57,174 bases of DNA from Candidatus Pelagibacter communis (GTDB lineage: Bacteria; Pseudomonadota; Alphaproteobacteria; Pelagibacterales; Pelagibacteraceae), in the NCBI GenBank assembly GCA_001180065.1, contig CVSM01000049.1:1-57174 (forward strand), in the 5' to 3' direction. The notes below the pieces were generated by a model. The model did not search any database, was not told the origin of the DNA, and saw only the letters and a program-made list of their open reading frames with translations. A program made the translations under genes and the position numbers. Of the stretch, positions 17,703 through 26,181 are shown one piece after another. The number at the start of each line of letters is the position of its first letter. Position 1 is the first letter of the stretch.

Positions 17703-18089
17703 ATGATCGGATATGTGATGGTTGGAACAAATAATCTTAATAGATCTATAAAATTTTATGATGAACTCTTTAAGGTTATTGGCCTAAAAAGAACAGATAC
17801 GGATGATGTGTGTGCTGGATACATAACTATAGGTGGTTCTGGATCAATTGAATTTTATATCACTAAACCATTTAATAAAGAAAAAGCGACTTTTGGAAAT
17901 GGTACTCAGGTATCATTTATAGTAGGCAACAGAAATATAGTTGATAAATTTCATGAAGTAGGTTTAAAATTAGGAGCTCGAAGTGAAGGTTCAGGTGGTG
18001 AAAGACCAGAAGGATCTGGAGTTTATTATTCTTATATTCGAGATTTAGATGGAAATAAAATCTGTGCTTTCACAAATAGTAAAGTTTGA
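17703..18089 (+). CDS. VOC-family (glyoxalase/dioxygenase-fold) protein
   Basis: A 128-residue single-domain protein of the vicinal oxygen chelate superfamily. It opens with MIGYVMVGTNNLNRSIKFYDEL and ends with RDLDGNKICAF, the two hallmarks of the betaalphabetabetabeta units. Typical metal ligands are incomplete: no His follows the start, although a Glu in SIEFY remains. It could be a non-catalytic or substrate-binding member or a small lyase. Cotranscribed: 19 bases after the aldehyde dehydrogenase, and its TGA overlaps the ATG of the next gene (TGATG). No specific function can be given. Confidence 0.8.
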   Translation: MIGYVMVGTNNLNRSIKFYDELFKVIGLKRTDTDDVCAGYITIGGSGSIEFYITKPFNKEKATFGNGTQVSFIVGNRNIVDKFHEVGLKLGARSEGSGGERPEGSGVYYSYIRDLDGNKICAFTNSKV

Positions 18090-19009
18090 TGTCATACAAA
18101 TTTATCGAAGAGAAATTAAATAATAATAAATTAGTAATTTTAGATGGAGCTATGGGCTCTGAGCTAGAAAAAAAAGGTGCACTTATGGACAAAAATCTCT
18201 GGTGTGGCACATGTTCGGTTGAATTCCCAGAACTAGTAAAAAAAGTTCATGAAGATTATATTGAAGCAGGTGCAGACGTGATAACAACTAATACATATGC
18301 TTGTACTCCTATTTCAATGAAAAATTATGGAATGGAAAGTTTAATCAAGAAATTCAATCAAAAAAGTGTTGAATTAGGTAAAAAAGCAATTGAAAATTCA
18401 AAAAAAAAAGTGGCATTAGCTGGAAGTGTTTCAGCATCTGGGAGTTTTTTCAGATACGGAATTGAAGCACTGAAACCAGGATTTAATGAACAAATAAAAA
18501 TTTTATCTGAAGAGGGAGTAGATTTAATTATTTTAGAGGCAATGTCTTCACAAGCAGACATTGTTGAAACAATGCTGGAATGTTCTATTAAAATTAAAAT
18601 ACCAGTGTGGCTTTCAATTTCGTGTGTAATTGATAAAAAAACTGACAACTTGATGCTTGGTTATAATGATACTCTTGATGATCCCCCGGAAGTTTATGAA
18701 GATTTAGAGAAATCAATCAAAAGATTTAGTAAAATACATTCAGGTCCAATTTTGATTGCTCACTCTGATATTGATGTTACAGGTAGAGCGATAAAGGTAG
18801 CAAAGAAAAATTATACTGGAACAATAGGAGCTTATCCTAACATTGGTTTTTATGAAAAACCTCATTGGAGATCAGATAGTAATTTAAGTCCACAAGATTA
18901 TTTGAATGAGGTAAAATCATGGGTAAAAAATGGGACACAAATAGTTGGAGGATGTTGTGGAGTAGGAGTAAACCTTATAAAGCCACTCTCTTCACTTAAT
19001 AATGAATAA
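18089..19009 (+). CDS. homocysteine S-methyltransferase family protein with altered zinc ligand
   Basis: A 306-residue TIM-barrel protein of the MmuM/BhmT family. It has ILDGAMGSELEKKG (residues 17-30), TTNTYACTP (67-74), YPNIGFYEK (249-257) and the zinc pair GGCCGVG at 287-293 (Cys289, Cys290). Normally a third zinc Cys sits in a GVNC-type motif; in the aligned place this protein has His225 (IAHSDIDVTGRAI). The family moves a methyl group from S-methylmethionine, betaine or DMSP-type donors to homocysteine. With a DddQ-like lyase immediately downstream (8-base overlap), a sulfonium methyl donor such as DMSP is an attractive guess. I set the start at the ATG overlapping the previous stop; a TTG one codon earlier is less likely. 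Confidence 0.82.
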   Translation: MSYKFIEEKLNNNKLVILDGAMGSELEKKGALMDKNLWCGTCSVEFPELVKKVHEDYIEAGADVITTNTYACTPISMKNYGMESLIKKFNQKSVELGKKAIENSKKKVALAGSVSASGSFFRYGIEALKPGFNEQIKILSEEGVDLIILEAMSSQADIVETMLECSIKIKIPVWLSISCVIDKKTDNLMLGYNDTLDDPPEVYEDLEKSIKRFSKIHSGPILIAHSDIDVTGRAIKVAKKNYTGTIGAYPNIGFYEKPHWRSDSNLSPQDYLNEVKSWVKNGTQIVGGCCGVGVNLIKPLSSLNNE

Positions 19010-19595
19010 TACAACAGATATCTTTGATAAAGCTAAAATCGAAGTTCAAAAGTTATGGGCCAATCATAAAGAATTATCAAATTTTGTTAATTTTCCAAAA
19101 AATTTGGTTTTAAATAGTCTTAAGTCTCAAAAGACATCAGTAACTGATAAACTTTTTAATTGGAATAAAAATCTTAATACAAAACTTTTAGAATTACATA
19201 AGGCAATTAGTGATTTATCACCTTATGTTAATTGGGAACAAGGGTATAAAGAAAAAGAAGTTGGTAAAGATTTTTTAAATAAATATGGTTTTTTTGAGTT
19301 AATTGGACCAACTGGACACTTTCAAACATCAGAAATGGCTCTTTATGTAAATTTTTTAGATAAAAATGCTTATTACCCTTGGCATAATCACGAAGCTGAA
19401 GAATTATATTTTATTGTATCAGGTGAAGCTAAATTTGAAAGTAAAAATCAAAAAGAGGAAATTTTATCATCTACAAAAACTAGATTTCATAAAAGTTATC
19501 AACCTCATGCTATTACAACCTTAGACCAACAAATCTTAAGTTTTGTAATTTGGAAAAATAAATTTGAAAATATCTCAAAAATTGTTCAACAGTAA
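19002..19595 (+). CDS. dddQ: DddQ-like cupin DMSP lyase
   Basis: A 197-residue cupin protein. It holds the DMSP-lyase metal and catalytic pattern with the spacing of DddQ: Tyr125, His128, His130, Glu134 and Tyr136 in YYPWHNHEAEELYFIVSGEA, then His169 in YQPHAI. DddQ enzymes cleave dimethylsulfoniopropionate to DMS and acrylate, using a bound transition metal and a Tyr as base. The length fits DddQ (about 200), not DddK or DddW (130-150) or DddL (about 230). The first 100 residues are helical, as in DddQ. It overlaps the methyltransferase-like gene upstream by 8 bases, so the two are coupled. Assignment is by motif; activity toward DMSP, not another sulfonium acid, remains unproven. Confidence 0.75.
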   Translation: MNNTTDIFDKAKIEVQKLWANHKELSNFVNFPKNLVLNSLKSQKTSVTDKLFNWNKNLNTKLLELHKAISDLSPYVNWEQGYKEKEVGKDFLNKYGFFELIGPTGHFQTSEMALYVNFLDKNAYYPWHNHEAEELYFIVSGEAKFESKNQKEEILSSTKTRFHKSYQPHAITTLDQQILSFVIWKNKFENISKIVQQ

Positions 19596-19605
19596 ATAAT
19601 ATAAT

Positions 19606-20769
19606 ATGAGTAATGAAAAATTAGAAACTGATCTCAATCCAGATTTAGTTGTATCAGAGGATAATAAACCAAGATGGTACTTACCTAAAACACGAAGAGA
19701 GGGTTATAGAAATCTTCATAAGATTAACAGATATGGTTTATTATTAAGATCAGATCTTGTTTTAAGATTAAATAAAAAATTTAATAGTGAAATAGAAGAA
19801 ATTCCATCTGTAAAAAGTATGATTAATAATAAATATTTTTGTTCATTACTTGTAGGTAAGAATCAAAATATATTGTATGAAAAATATGCTAAAGATTTTT
19901 CAGAAAATCAGCCTCAGACAATAATGTCTATCACCAAAATGTTTATAAATTTGTTTATTGGCAAACTTGTAGAGCAAAAATCAATTGATCTTAATAAAAA
20001 AATTTCTGACTATCTTCCTAATATTGGAAGTGGCTATGCTTCAGCAACAATCCAAAATGTTTTAGATATGAATATTCAAAACTCTTATAGTGAAGATTAT
20101 ACAGACCCCTACACTTCCTCATTTTTACATGAGCCAATTTGTGGGTGGCGCCTTCCAGAAAATTTAAATGAAAAGATGGGACAGGAAGAATATTTAAATT
20201 CTATCAAATCTAATGAAGGAAAGGATTTATCAAACGATTCTAAATTTTCTCACTACAAATCTGCTAATACAGATGTAATTGGAATTTTAATAGAAAAAGT
20301 AAGTGGAAAATCATTAAAGGAATGGCTGTTAGATGCTGTTGAAGCTGCAGGATTTGAAGATGCTTTATACATGGGAACTGACAGATATGGGATGCCATGG
20401 ATTTCAGGGGGTGGGTGTTTAATTTCAAGAGATTTTTTAAGATACGGTCTATTATTCGCTAGAAAAGGTAAAGGTGTAGGAAACAGGCAAATTGGATCGC
20501 CTAAATTCTTTGATCAAACGTTAAAAAATAAAGGATCTATTTATATGAAGTTATCAGATAACAAGTCTTTATATTATTCAAATTCTACTATGAAAACAGG
20601 TGACTGGATTGGTCACTCTGGTTTAGGTGGTCAATTTCTAGCAGTAAATTTAAAAACTGGTGTAGTGGCCTCTTATTTTTCTGTGATAGACACAAAATCA
20701 GGAACAGATGACGAATACAAAAAAAATATGATAAATATGTTAGATGAAATAGTTAACAAAAATTTTTAA
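19606..20769 (+). CDS. beta-lactamase-fold serine hydrolase (family S12-like)
   Basis: A 387-residue serine hydrolase of the class C beta-lactamase/esterase/D-Ala peptidase superfamily. The nucleophile motif SxxK is Ser108-Ile-Thr-Lys111 in TIMSITKMF. A YxN-like triad occurs as YKSAN (about 219), and the third motif is HSGLGG near 344. There is no obvious signal peptide, so it may act in the cytoplasm as an esterase or amidase rather than as an antibiotic-resistance enzyme. Members with this architecture include 6-aminohexanoate-oligomer hydrolases. It is last in the plus-strand operon, ten bases after the DddQ-like gene. Its substrate is unknown. Confidence 0.82.
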   Translation: MSNEKLETDLNPDLVVSEDNKPRWYLPKTRREGYRNLHKINRYGLLLRSDLVLRLNKKFNSEIEEIPSVKSMINNKYFCSLLVGKNQNILYEKYAKDFSENQPQTIMSITKMFINLFIGKLVEQKSIDLNKKISDYLPNIGSGYASATIQNVLDMNIQNSYSEDYTDPYTSSFLHEPICGWRLPENLNEKMGQEEYLNSIKSNEGKDLSNDSKFSHYKSANTDVIGILIEKVSGKSLKEWLLDAVEAAGFEDALYMGTDRYGMPWISGGGCLISRDFLRYGLLFARKGKGVGNRQIGSPKFFDQTLKNKGSIYMKLSDNKSLYYSNSTMKTGDWIGHSGLGGQFLAVNLKTGVVASYFSVIDTKSGTDDEYKKNMINMLDEIVNKNF

Positions 20770-20780
20770 AACTAATCTTT

Positions 20781-21641
20781 TTAAATTTTATTTATTTTTT
20801 CTGCTATTAATATTTTTCTTTGCATTTCTCTGAGGACAGGTTTTTCAATAAGTTTTCCATCAATTACTACTAGTCCAGTATTAGATTCATTGAATTGATC
20901 TACAATTTTTTTAGCTTTCATAATTTCTTCTTTAGAAGGTGTAAAAATTTCATTTAAGATATTTATTTGTTTTGGATGAATAGATCCCTTTCCTGTAAAT
21001 CCTAAATCTCTTACTAATTCTGATTCTTTTTTCATCCCATCCATATCATCTAAATCCAAATAGGGTACATCTATTACATCTACCCCGACACTAGCCCCTG
21101 CATGTACTAATTTTGACCTTGCATAAATCAAGTTTTTATATTCATTTGGAACTCTTAATTCAGCAGCCATATCAACTCCTCCAAAATATAATGCAACTAT
21201 TCTTTTGCTGGCATGTGCAATTTCATAAATACTTTCAAGTGCTTCATTGGTCTCCATTATAACATGAAGATCAGTATCTAATCCACAATCTGTCAAAAGA
21301 TTATCTATAAAAGTTATCTCTTCTGGTGTTTTAACTTTGGGTAGCATTAATGCTTTAATTGGTAATTTACTAGAAATAAAAGCCTCTAGATCCAAGAGAC
21401 CAAACTTAGTTCTTTGACAATTAACTCGAACCACTAACTCTACACCATTTTTAACTTCAAGATTTTTAAGAGCGTCTATAGTATTTTTTCTTGCTTCATC
21501 TTTATCCTTGATTGCAATACCATCTTCTAATTCAATACAAACCATATCTGCACCCGATGCAATAGCTTTTGGAAACATTTCAGGTTTTAGACCTGGTGTA
21601 AAAATAAAACTACGTCTTACATTTATTTTATTTGAATTCAT
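20781..21641 (-). CDS. CitE/HpcH-family acyl-CoA lyase
   Basis: A 286-residue TIM-barrel lyase of the citrate lyase beta-chain/malyl-CoA lyase type. It begins with RRSFIFTPGLKPEMFPKAI and shows CIELEDGIAIKDKDEAR (metal and substrate acids, about 34-50), ALYFGGVDMAAEL (about 160), and KGSIHPKQI near residue 219. Such enzymes cleave malyl-CoA, methylmalyl-CoA or citramalyl-CoA reversibly. It faces the CoA-transferase operon convergently, so a shared CoA-linked pathway is possible but unproven. I use the ATG at 21641; a TTG one codon upstream would also be in frame. Confidence 0.82.
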   Translation of the reverse strand: MNSNKINVRRSFIFTPGLKPEMFPKAIASGADMVCIELEDGIAIKDKDEARKNTIDALKNLEVKNGVELVVRVNCQRTKFGLLDLEAFISSKLPIKALMLPKVKTPEEITFIDNLLTDCGLDTDLHVIMETNEALESIYEIAHASKRIVALYFGGVDMAAELRVPNEYKNLIYARSKLVHAGASVGVDVIDVPYLDLDDMDGMKKESELVRDLGFTGKGSIHPKQINILNEIFTPSKEEIMKAKKIVDQFNESNTGLVVIDGKLIEKPVLREMQRKILIAEKINKI

Positions 21642-21684
21642 CAAATTACTATATCTTATAATTGAAAATGTTATTCATTTTTTT

Positions 21685-22593
21685 TTAAACTGATTGTTTG
21701 CTTACATTTTCTTTTGGAGATAGAACTACAGCCACTATTCCTCCAATAACTATTAAGGAGCAACCAGTAACTTGACGCCAACCAAATGGCTCATCAGTAA
21801 GAATGCTTGAGCTTACAGCGCCTACAATGATTTCTGATAAAAAAAGAATTGAACATATCCCAGCTCCTATTTGAGTTGGAGCCCAAAGAATTACAATACC
21901 AGTAGGTATAAAATAAAAAATTGATAAAAGAATTAAGAAAGTAGTCATTCCAACAAATGCGTCCCGAGTTGGTACAGGACCAAGATAGTCCACGAGTAAA
22001 AAACCAGCCACAATATTGAATAATGTTCCATAAAAGAAAAAACCGAAAATGATTGGGAATACTCCGTCAGTTTTGATGACCTCAAGCCTGATCATTCCTC
22101 CAGCAAACATAACCCCACCTAAAAGAGCAATCCAATCTCCTGCATTTACTGGTAAAGGAATTTTACCACCTTGTCCAAATACTACCCATAATCCGCCAAG
22201 TGCTAAACTTAAACTTAAAATTCTTTGCCAACCATGTTTCTTCTTTAAAAAAATTATTTCAAAAATCGTTGTCCAAACGGGCGTCATATAAAACATTATC
22301 AAAGCTCTCACTACATCTGTTAATAGAAAACTTAATGCGTATAATATAAATCCTCCACCAATTAAAATTCCCATAGCCGGATGCTCTAATCCTGTGCCTT
22401 TTCTTTTGCTTAGTCTCCAAATGGCAATAGGTAATAGTATTAATGTACCTATTATCATTTGAGAAATTGTGCCCCAACCTCCTGTAAGACCACCATCCTC
22501 AAGTATTCTTTGTGGTAACCAATATATTCCCCAAGCTCCAGCTGATATAGCTAAAGCTATTGAGATTTTATAATGGTGAGGGTGTCTTTGCAT
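21685..22593 (-). CDS. EamA-family (DMT superfamily) transporter
   Basis: A 302-residue protein with about 10 predicted membrane helices in two similar halves, the drug/metabolite transporter EamA fold. The first half carries WGIYWLPQRILEDGG and LTDVVRALIMFYMTPVWTTI; the second ends with a QVTGCSLIVIGGIVAVV segment typical of the final helix. Substrate unknown; the family moves amino acids, purines and other metabolites. It follows the amidase gene by seven bases on the same strand, so the two are likely cotranscribed. Confidence 0.85.
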   Translation of the reverse strand: MQRHPHHYKISIALAISAGAWGIYWLPQRILEDGGLTGGWGTISQMIIGTLILLPIAIWRLSKRKGTGLEHPAMGILIGGGFILYALSFLLTDVVRALIMFYMTPVWTTIFEIIFLKKKHGWQRILSLSLALGGLWVVFGQGGKIPLPVNAGDWIALLGGVMFAGGMIRLEVIKTDGVFPIIFGFFFYGTLFNIVAGFLLVDYLGPVPTRDAFVGMTTFLILLSIFYFIPTGIVILWAPTQIGAGICSILFLSEIIVGAVSSSILTDEPFGWRQVTGCSLIVIGGIVAVVLSPKENVSKQSV

Positions 22594-22599
22594 TAATTA

Positions 22600-24012
22600 T
22601 TATATTTCCGGTTTTATTTTTGAATAATTGAACATTTGTTCGTATTTTCTTGCAAATGCAAGCACTTTTAAATCATTGTTCTTTTTTCCTATTATTTGCA
22701 TTCCCATTGGTAGTTTATTTTTATTAAAACCAACTGGAACTGTTATAGTTGGTAATTCTAAAAGGCTTGATAATATAAAAACTTCAATCCATCGATGATA
22801 AGTATCTAGACTAAAATCATTTATTTTTTCTGGATAATTTAATTCTTTTTTAAATGGAAATACTTGTGCTGATGGTAAAGCTAAAAAATCGTAATCTTTA
22901 AATATCTGATTTATGTCATTTATAGATTTTTTTCTTTTTTCTAATGCAATATCAATATCATTATCTTCAATATCTTTTCCCCTATTGTACTCCCAAATTG
23001 CCTGAAAAGTCATTTCATTAATATCTTTAATACTCATACTTCCAATATCCATAAATATACTTTTTGATCTTAATATTAACCACGAGTCCCATAGTTCATC
23101 AGTATTAATATCTGATTTCAAAAAATCTATTTTTATATTTTGTTTATTTAACTCGCTTAATTTTTTTTCACAAATTTCTAATATTTCATTTTCAAATTTA
23201 TAATTACTATTAACATCGGATAACCATCCTATTTTTATATTTTTAATTTCTGAATCTTTTATTTCAAAATTTTGAAAATTAGATTTTAATTCTAAAGAAT
23301 ATGGATCCAAACTGTGTTTACCAGTTACGCTATCTAAAATAATTGTCATATCGTCTGGTGTTCTAGATAAAAAACCAGGAGTAGTTAAAATAGGAATATT
23401 TTTTTGGTTGTCTGATCTAGCAGAAGCAATAACTCCTGGGGTTGGTCTAAAACCGTATATATTAGAGTATGCAGCGGGATTCCTACATGAACCCATTTGA
23501 TCTGTACCATCAGCAAAGGGAATTAATTGAGCTGCGACTGCTGAACTTGCGCCTCCGCTTGAACCACCAGACGACTTGCTTAAGTCATAAACATTTGAAG
23601 TTGGACCAAAAAGTCTATTAATTGTATGTCCTCCAATTCCAAGTTCAGCTGTATTAGTTTTTCCAATTATTATTGCACCGTTTTCAATTAGTTTATCCAC
23701 AAAAAAAGAATTTTTTTTTGGAAAATGATCTTTGTAACCTTTAAAACCGTATGTTGTTTGAATTCCAACGACATCACTTAAATCTTTAATAGCTAACGGT
23801 AAACCAAATAAAGATTTATTTTTATTCTGTTGATTATCTTTTTTTTTAGCCTCTTCTAATATTTTCTCAGTATCTTTCAAAAGAACAATTGCATTTAATT
23901 TTGGATTATACTTTTCAATCCTTGCTAAATAGAATTCTACTACTTCTTTTACTGATATCTGTTTTGTCTGAATTAATTTAATAATTTCAGATACTTTTTT
24001 GTTTTCTAGCAT
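22600..24012 (-). CDS. amidase signature family hydrolase
   Basis: A 470-residue amidase-signature enzyme. The catalytic triad is evident: Lys in PLAIKDLSD (about residue 77), Ser in the GGSSGGASSAV loop (about 150), and the nucleophile Ser in DGTDQMGSCRNPA (about 174). The closing RPTPGVI is also conserved. It could act on a small amide or on a carbamate/urea-like compound. It is not GatA, because there is no gatB or gatC neighbour and the C-terminal part is divergent. Upstream by five bases is the iron-type alcohol dehydrogenase, so amidase, EamA transporter and dehydrogenase probably form one operon. The substrate cannot be given. Confidence 0.88.
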   Translation of the reverse strand: MLENKKVSEIIKLIQTKQISVKEVVEFYLARIEKYNPKLNAIVLLKDTEKILEEAKKKDNQQNKNKSLFGLPLAIKDLSDVVGIQTTYGFKGYKDHFPKKNSFFVDKLIENGAIIIGKTNTAELGIGGHTINRLFGPTSNVYDLSKSSGGSSGGASSAVAAQLIPFADGTDQMGSCRNPAAYSNIYGFRPTPGVIASARSDNQKNIPILTTPGFLSRTPDDMTIILDSVTGKHSLDPYSLELKSNFQNFEIKDSEIKNIKIGWLSDVNSNYKFENEILEICEKKLSELNKQNIKIDFLKSDINTDELWDSWLILRSKSIFMDIGSMSIKDINEMTFQAIWEYNRGKDIEDNDIDIALEKRKKSINDINQIFKDYDFLALPSAQVFPFKKELNYPEKINDFSLDTYHRWIEVFILSSLLELPTITVPVGFNKNKLPMGMQIIGKKNNDLKVLAFARKYEQMFNYSKIKPEI

Positions 24013-24017
24013 CTGCC

Positions 24018-25211
24018 CTAGCGAGCTTTTTTAATACTTTTTAAAGTTAATTGTTCAACTTCTTCTAAAGTTGCTTTTTTAGGATTTTGACCATAGGCCT
24101 GATCGAGCATAGATTTTTTCGCAATTCTTTTGAATGAATCCTCAGGTACACCAATTTCATTTAATCCTCTTGGAATATCAAGTTCATCTAACATTTTATT
24201 TAAATTTTCTTTAAAACCTTTAACTGAATGGTCATCAAATTGCATTGCCTCTGACATTCGCTGAACTTTTTCCTCTAAACCGGGTAAATTATATTCCATT
24301 ACTGTAGGTAGAATTATTGCATTAGTAAGTCCATGATGGGTATTATATTCTGCACCAACCATATGAGAGATGGCATGTACTAAACCTAAGCCTTTTAAAA
24401 AAGCTACTCCTCCTAAATAAGACCCTACAATCATTCCTCCCCTTGCAACTAAATTGTCTGGTTCATTTACTGCCAGTTTAAGAGACTTAGAAATTAAATT
24501 TAAACTTTCTAAAGCTGAACCATCACATAACGGATGAAACATAGGAACACTGTAACCCTCAATAGCGTGTATCATTGCATCAATACCGGTCCAAGCTGTT
24601 AGGTTTGCTGGTAACTTTAAAGTTAATTCTGGATCAACTAATGCTAAGCAGGGTCTAGCTTCTGGATGCCATATACAAAATTTCATACCTTTTTTTGTGT
24701 CAGTAACCATTGCAGTTATTTCTGTTTCTGCACCTGTACCAGCAGTTGTTGGTATAGTTATTAGCTTTGGAAAAGGGTTTTTACCTTTTAGATCTCTTGG
24801 AACTTTATCTAAAAATTCAAAATCCCACAAAGGTATTCCGCTATTAACAGTTAAGCATATAGCTTTTCCTCCATCCATCGCGCTGCCCCCTCCTATTGCG
24901 ATTATAGAATCATGATTACCGTCTTTGAATGCTTTGCAGCCACCATCGATTTCATCATCTCTAGGGTTGGGAGATATATTAGAATAAATATTTGATTTAA
25001 TTTTTGTATCAGAAAGCAGATTTTGTAATTCACTTATAAAGGGCAGCTTAGTGCTTCCACTATCTATTACGATTAAAGGATTTTGAATATTGAAATCTTT
25101 GCAGAATTTTCCAATTTCTTTAAATCTTCCTGGCCCATAAGCCGTAAATGTTGGAAAGGTCCAATCTTGTTTGCCTAATAAATCGTCTTTATTGAGTTCA
25201 AAATTTTGCAT
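24018..25211 (-). CDS. iron-containing alcohol dehydrogenase
   Basis: A 397-residue NAD(P)-dependent group III alcohol dehydrogenase. Signs are the nucleotide loop IAIGGGSAMDGGKAICL (about 100), TIPTTAGTGAETEITAMV (about 153) and the metal ligands in HAIEGY, LGLVHAISHMVG and THHGLTNAI. It would reduce an aldehyde or oxidise an alcohol. Some DMSP-catabolic clusters in other bacteria contain an iron-type dehydrogenase (DddB) for 3-hydroxypropionate. This gene is 4.4 kb from the DddQ-like gene on the opposite strand, so that role is only a possibility. It is the first gene of the amidase operon. Confidence 0.88.
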   Translation of the reverse strand: MQNFELNKDDLLGKQDWTFPTFTAYGPGRFKEIGKFCKDFNIQNPLIVIDSGSTKLPFISELQNLLSDTKIKSNIYSNISPNPRDDEIDGGCKAFKDGNHDSIIAIGGGSAMDGGKAICLTVNSGIPLWDFEFLDKVPRDLKGKNPFPKLITIPTTAGTGAETEITAMVTDTKKGMKFCIWHPEARPCLALVDPELTLKLPANLTAWTGIDAMIHAIEGYSVPMFHPLCDGSALESLNLISKSLKLAVNEPDNLVARGGMIVGSYLGGVAFLKGLGLVHAISHMVGAEYNTHHGLTNAIILPTVMEYNLPGLEEKVQRMSEAMQFDDHSVKGFKENLNKMLDELDIPRGLNEIGVPEDSFKRIAKKSMLDQAYGQNPKKATLEEVEQLTLKSIKKAR

Positions 25212-25247
25212 ATTTATTTAAAAATTTATACTAACTTACAAAAATAA

Positions 25248-26180
25248 ATGAAAATCGCAAAAGAAAAAGTAGATCTTAAGAAAACTTTAATCGCAATACT
25301 TACAATGCTATTAGGTGTAGTTTGCGTAGATTTATATTTAGTAGTAATTAGATTTATAGGAAATGACTATTCAGTGTTTAAATTAGCTGTTTTTAGAAAT
25401 TTTTTTGCGGTAATACCATTGCTTGTTCTGCTTTTCTTTTCAGGAGAATACAACTCTCTTTTTAAGAATGTAAATAAGAAATTTTTATCTCTCTGTTGTT
25501 TAAGAGGATTAAGTTTTCTTGCAATGAATATATTTATTTTTATCTCAGTAATTAATGTTGAGTTTGCAACAGCAATGACTTTAACTTTTTCATCTCCATT
25601 TTTCATTGTAATACTTTCGATTATATTTTTACAAGATAAAGTCGGTATATATCGATGGTCTGCAATTATAATTGGCTTTTTAGGTGTGGTATTAATTTTA
25701 AAGCCAACGAGTGATATATTTAATTATTATTCTATATATTCAATACTAGTAGCTTTTGCTTGGGGAGTAACGGTTATAATACTTAAGTTTATTCCTTCGA
25801 ACTTCTCAACGTCCAAAATACAATTTTATACATTGATTTTTAATGTGATAGGTGCATTTTTTTTATTTGTTATTTTATCAAACGATTTTACGGTTAATAA
25901 TCTAAGAGATTTACTATTAATGGTTTTGACAGGTATACTTGGTGGTACAGCAGCAATATTATTTGTATACGCGTATAGACTAATTTCATTAAGTAAGCTC
26001 GCCTCCTTTGAATATTTTGGTATCCCGTCTTCATTTTTATTAGGTTGGATTTTTTTTAATGAAGCTCCGTGGCAACAATTATTTCCAGGTGTTTTATTAA
26101 TAGTTTCTGCTGGTTTCATAATTATTTGGAGAGATTCTCAAAAAATAAAAGCAGTTAAAGCTAATAAGAAATTTTACTAG
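25248..26180 (+). CDS. EamA-family (DMT superfamily) transporter
   Basis: A 310-residue protein with ten predicted membrane helices, an EamA repeat pair. The first repeat has VFKLAVFRNFFAVIPLLVLL and LRGLSFLAMNIFIF; the second has FAWGVTVIILKF, GTAAILFVYAYRLI and PSSFLLGWIFFNEAPW, the usual EamA end. It resembles S-adenosylmethionine/riboflavin-type exporters only in fold, so no substrate is assigned. It is divergent from the alcohol dehydrogenase across 36 bases and convergent with the glycine betaine ATPase. Confidence 0.85.
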   Translation: MKIAKEKVDLKKTLIAILTMLLGVVCVDLYLVVIRFIGNDYSVFKLAVFRNFFAVIPLLVLLFFSGEYNSLFKNVNKKFLSLCCLRGLSFLAMNIFIFISVINVEFATAMTLTFSSPFFIVILSIIFLQDKVGIYRWSAIIIGFLGVVLILKPTSDIFNYYSIYSILVAFAWGVTVIILKFIPSNFSTSKIQFYTLIFNVIGAFFLFVILSNDFTVNNLRDLLLMVLTGILGGTAAILFVYAYRLISLSKLASFEYFGIPSSFLLGWIFFNEAPWQQLFPGVLLIVSAGFIIIWRDSQKIKAVKANKKFY

Positions 26181-26181
26181 T

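Noticed and set aside
19606-20769. Antibiotic-resistance beta-lactamase
   Set aside because: No signal peptide and only fold-level motifs; the broader S12-like hydrolase family includes many esterases and amidases.
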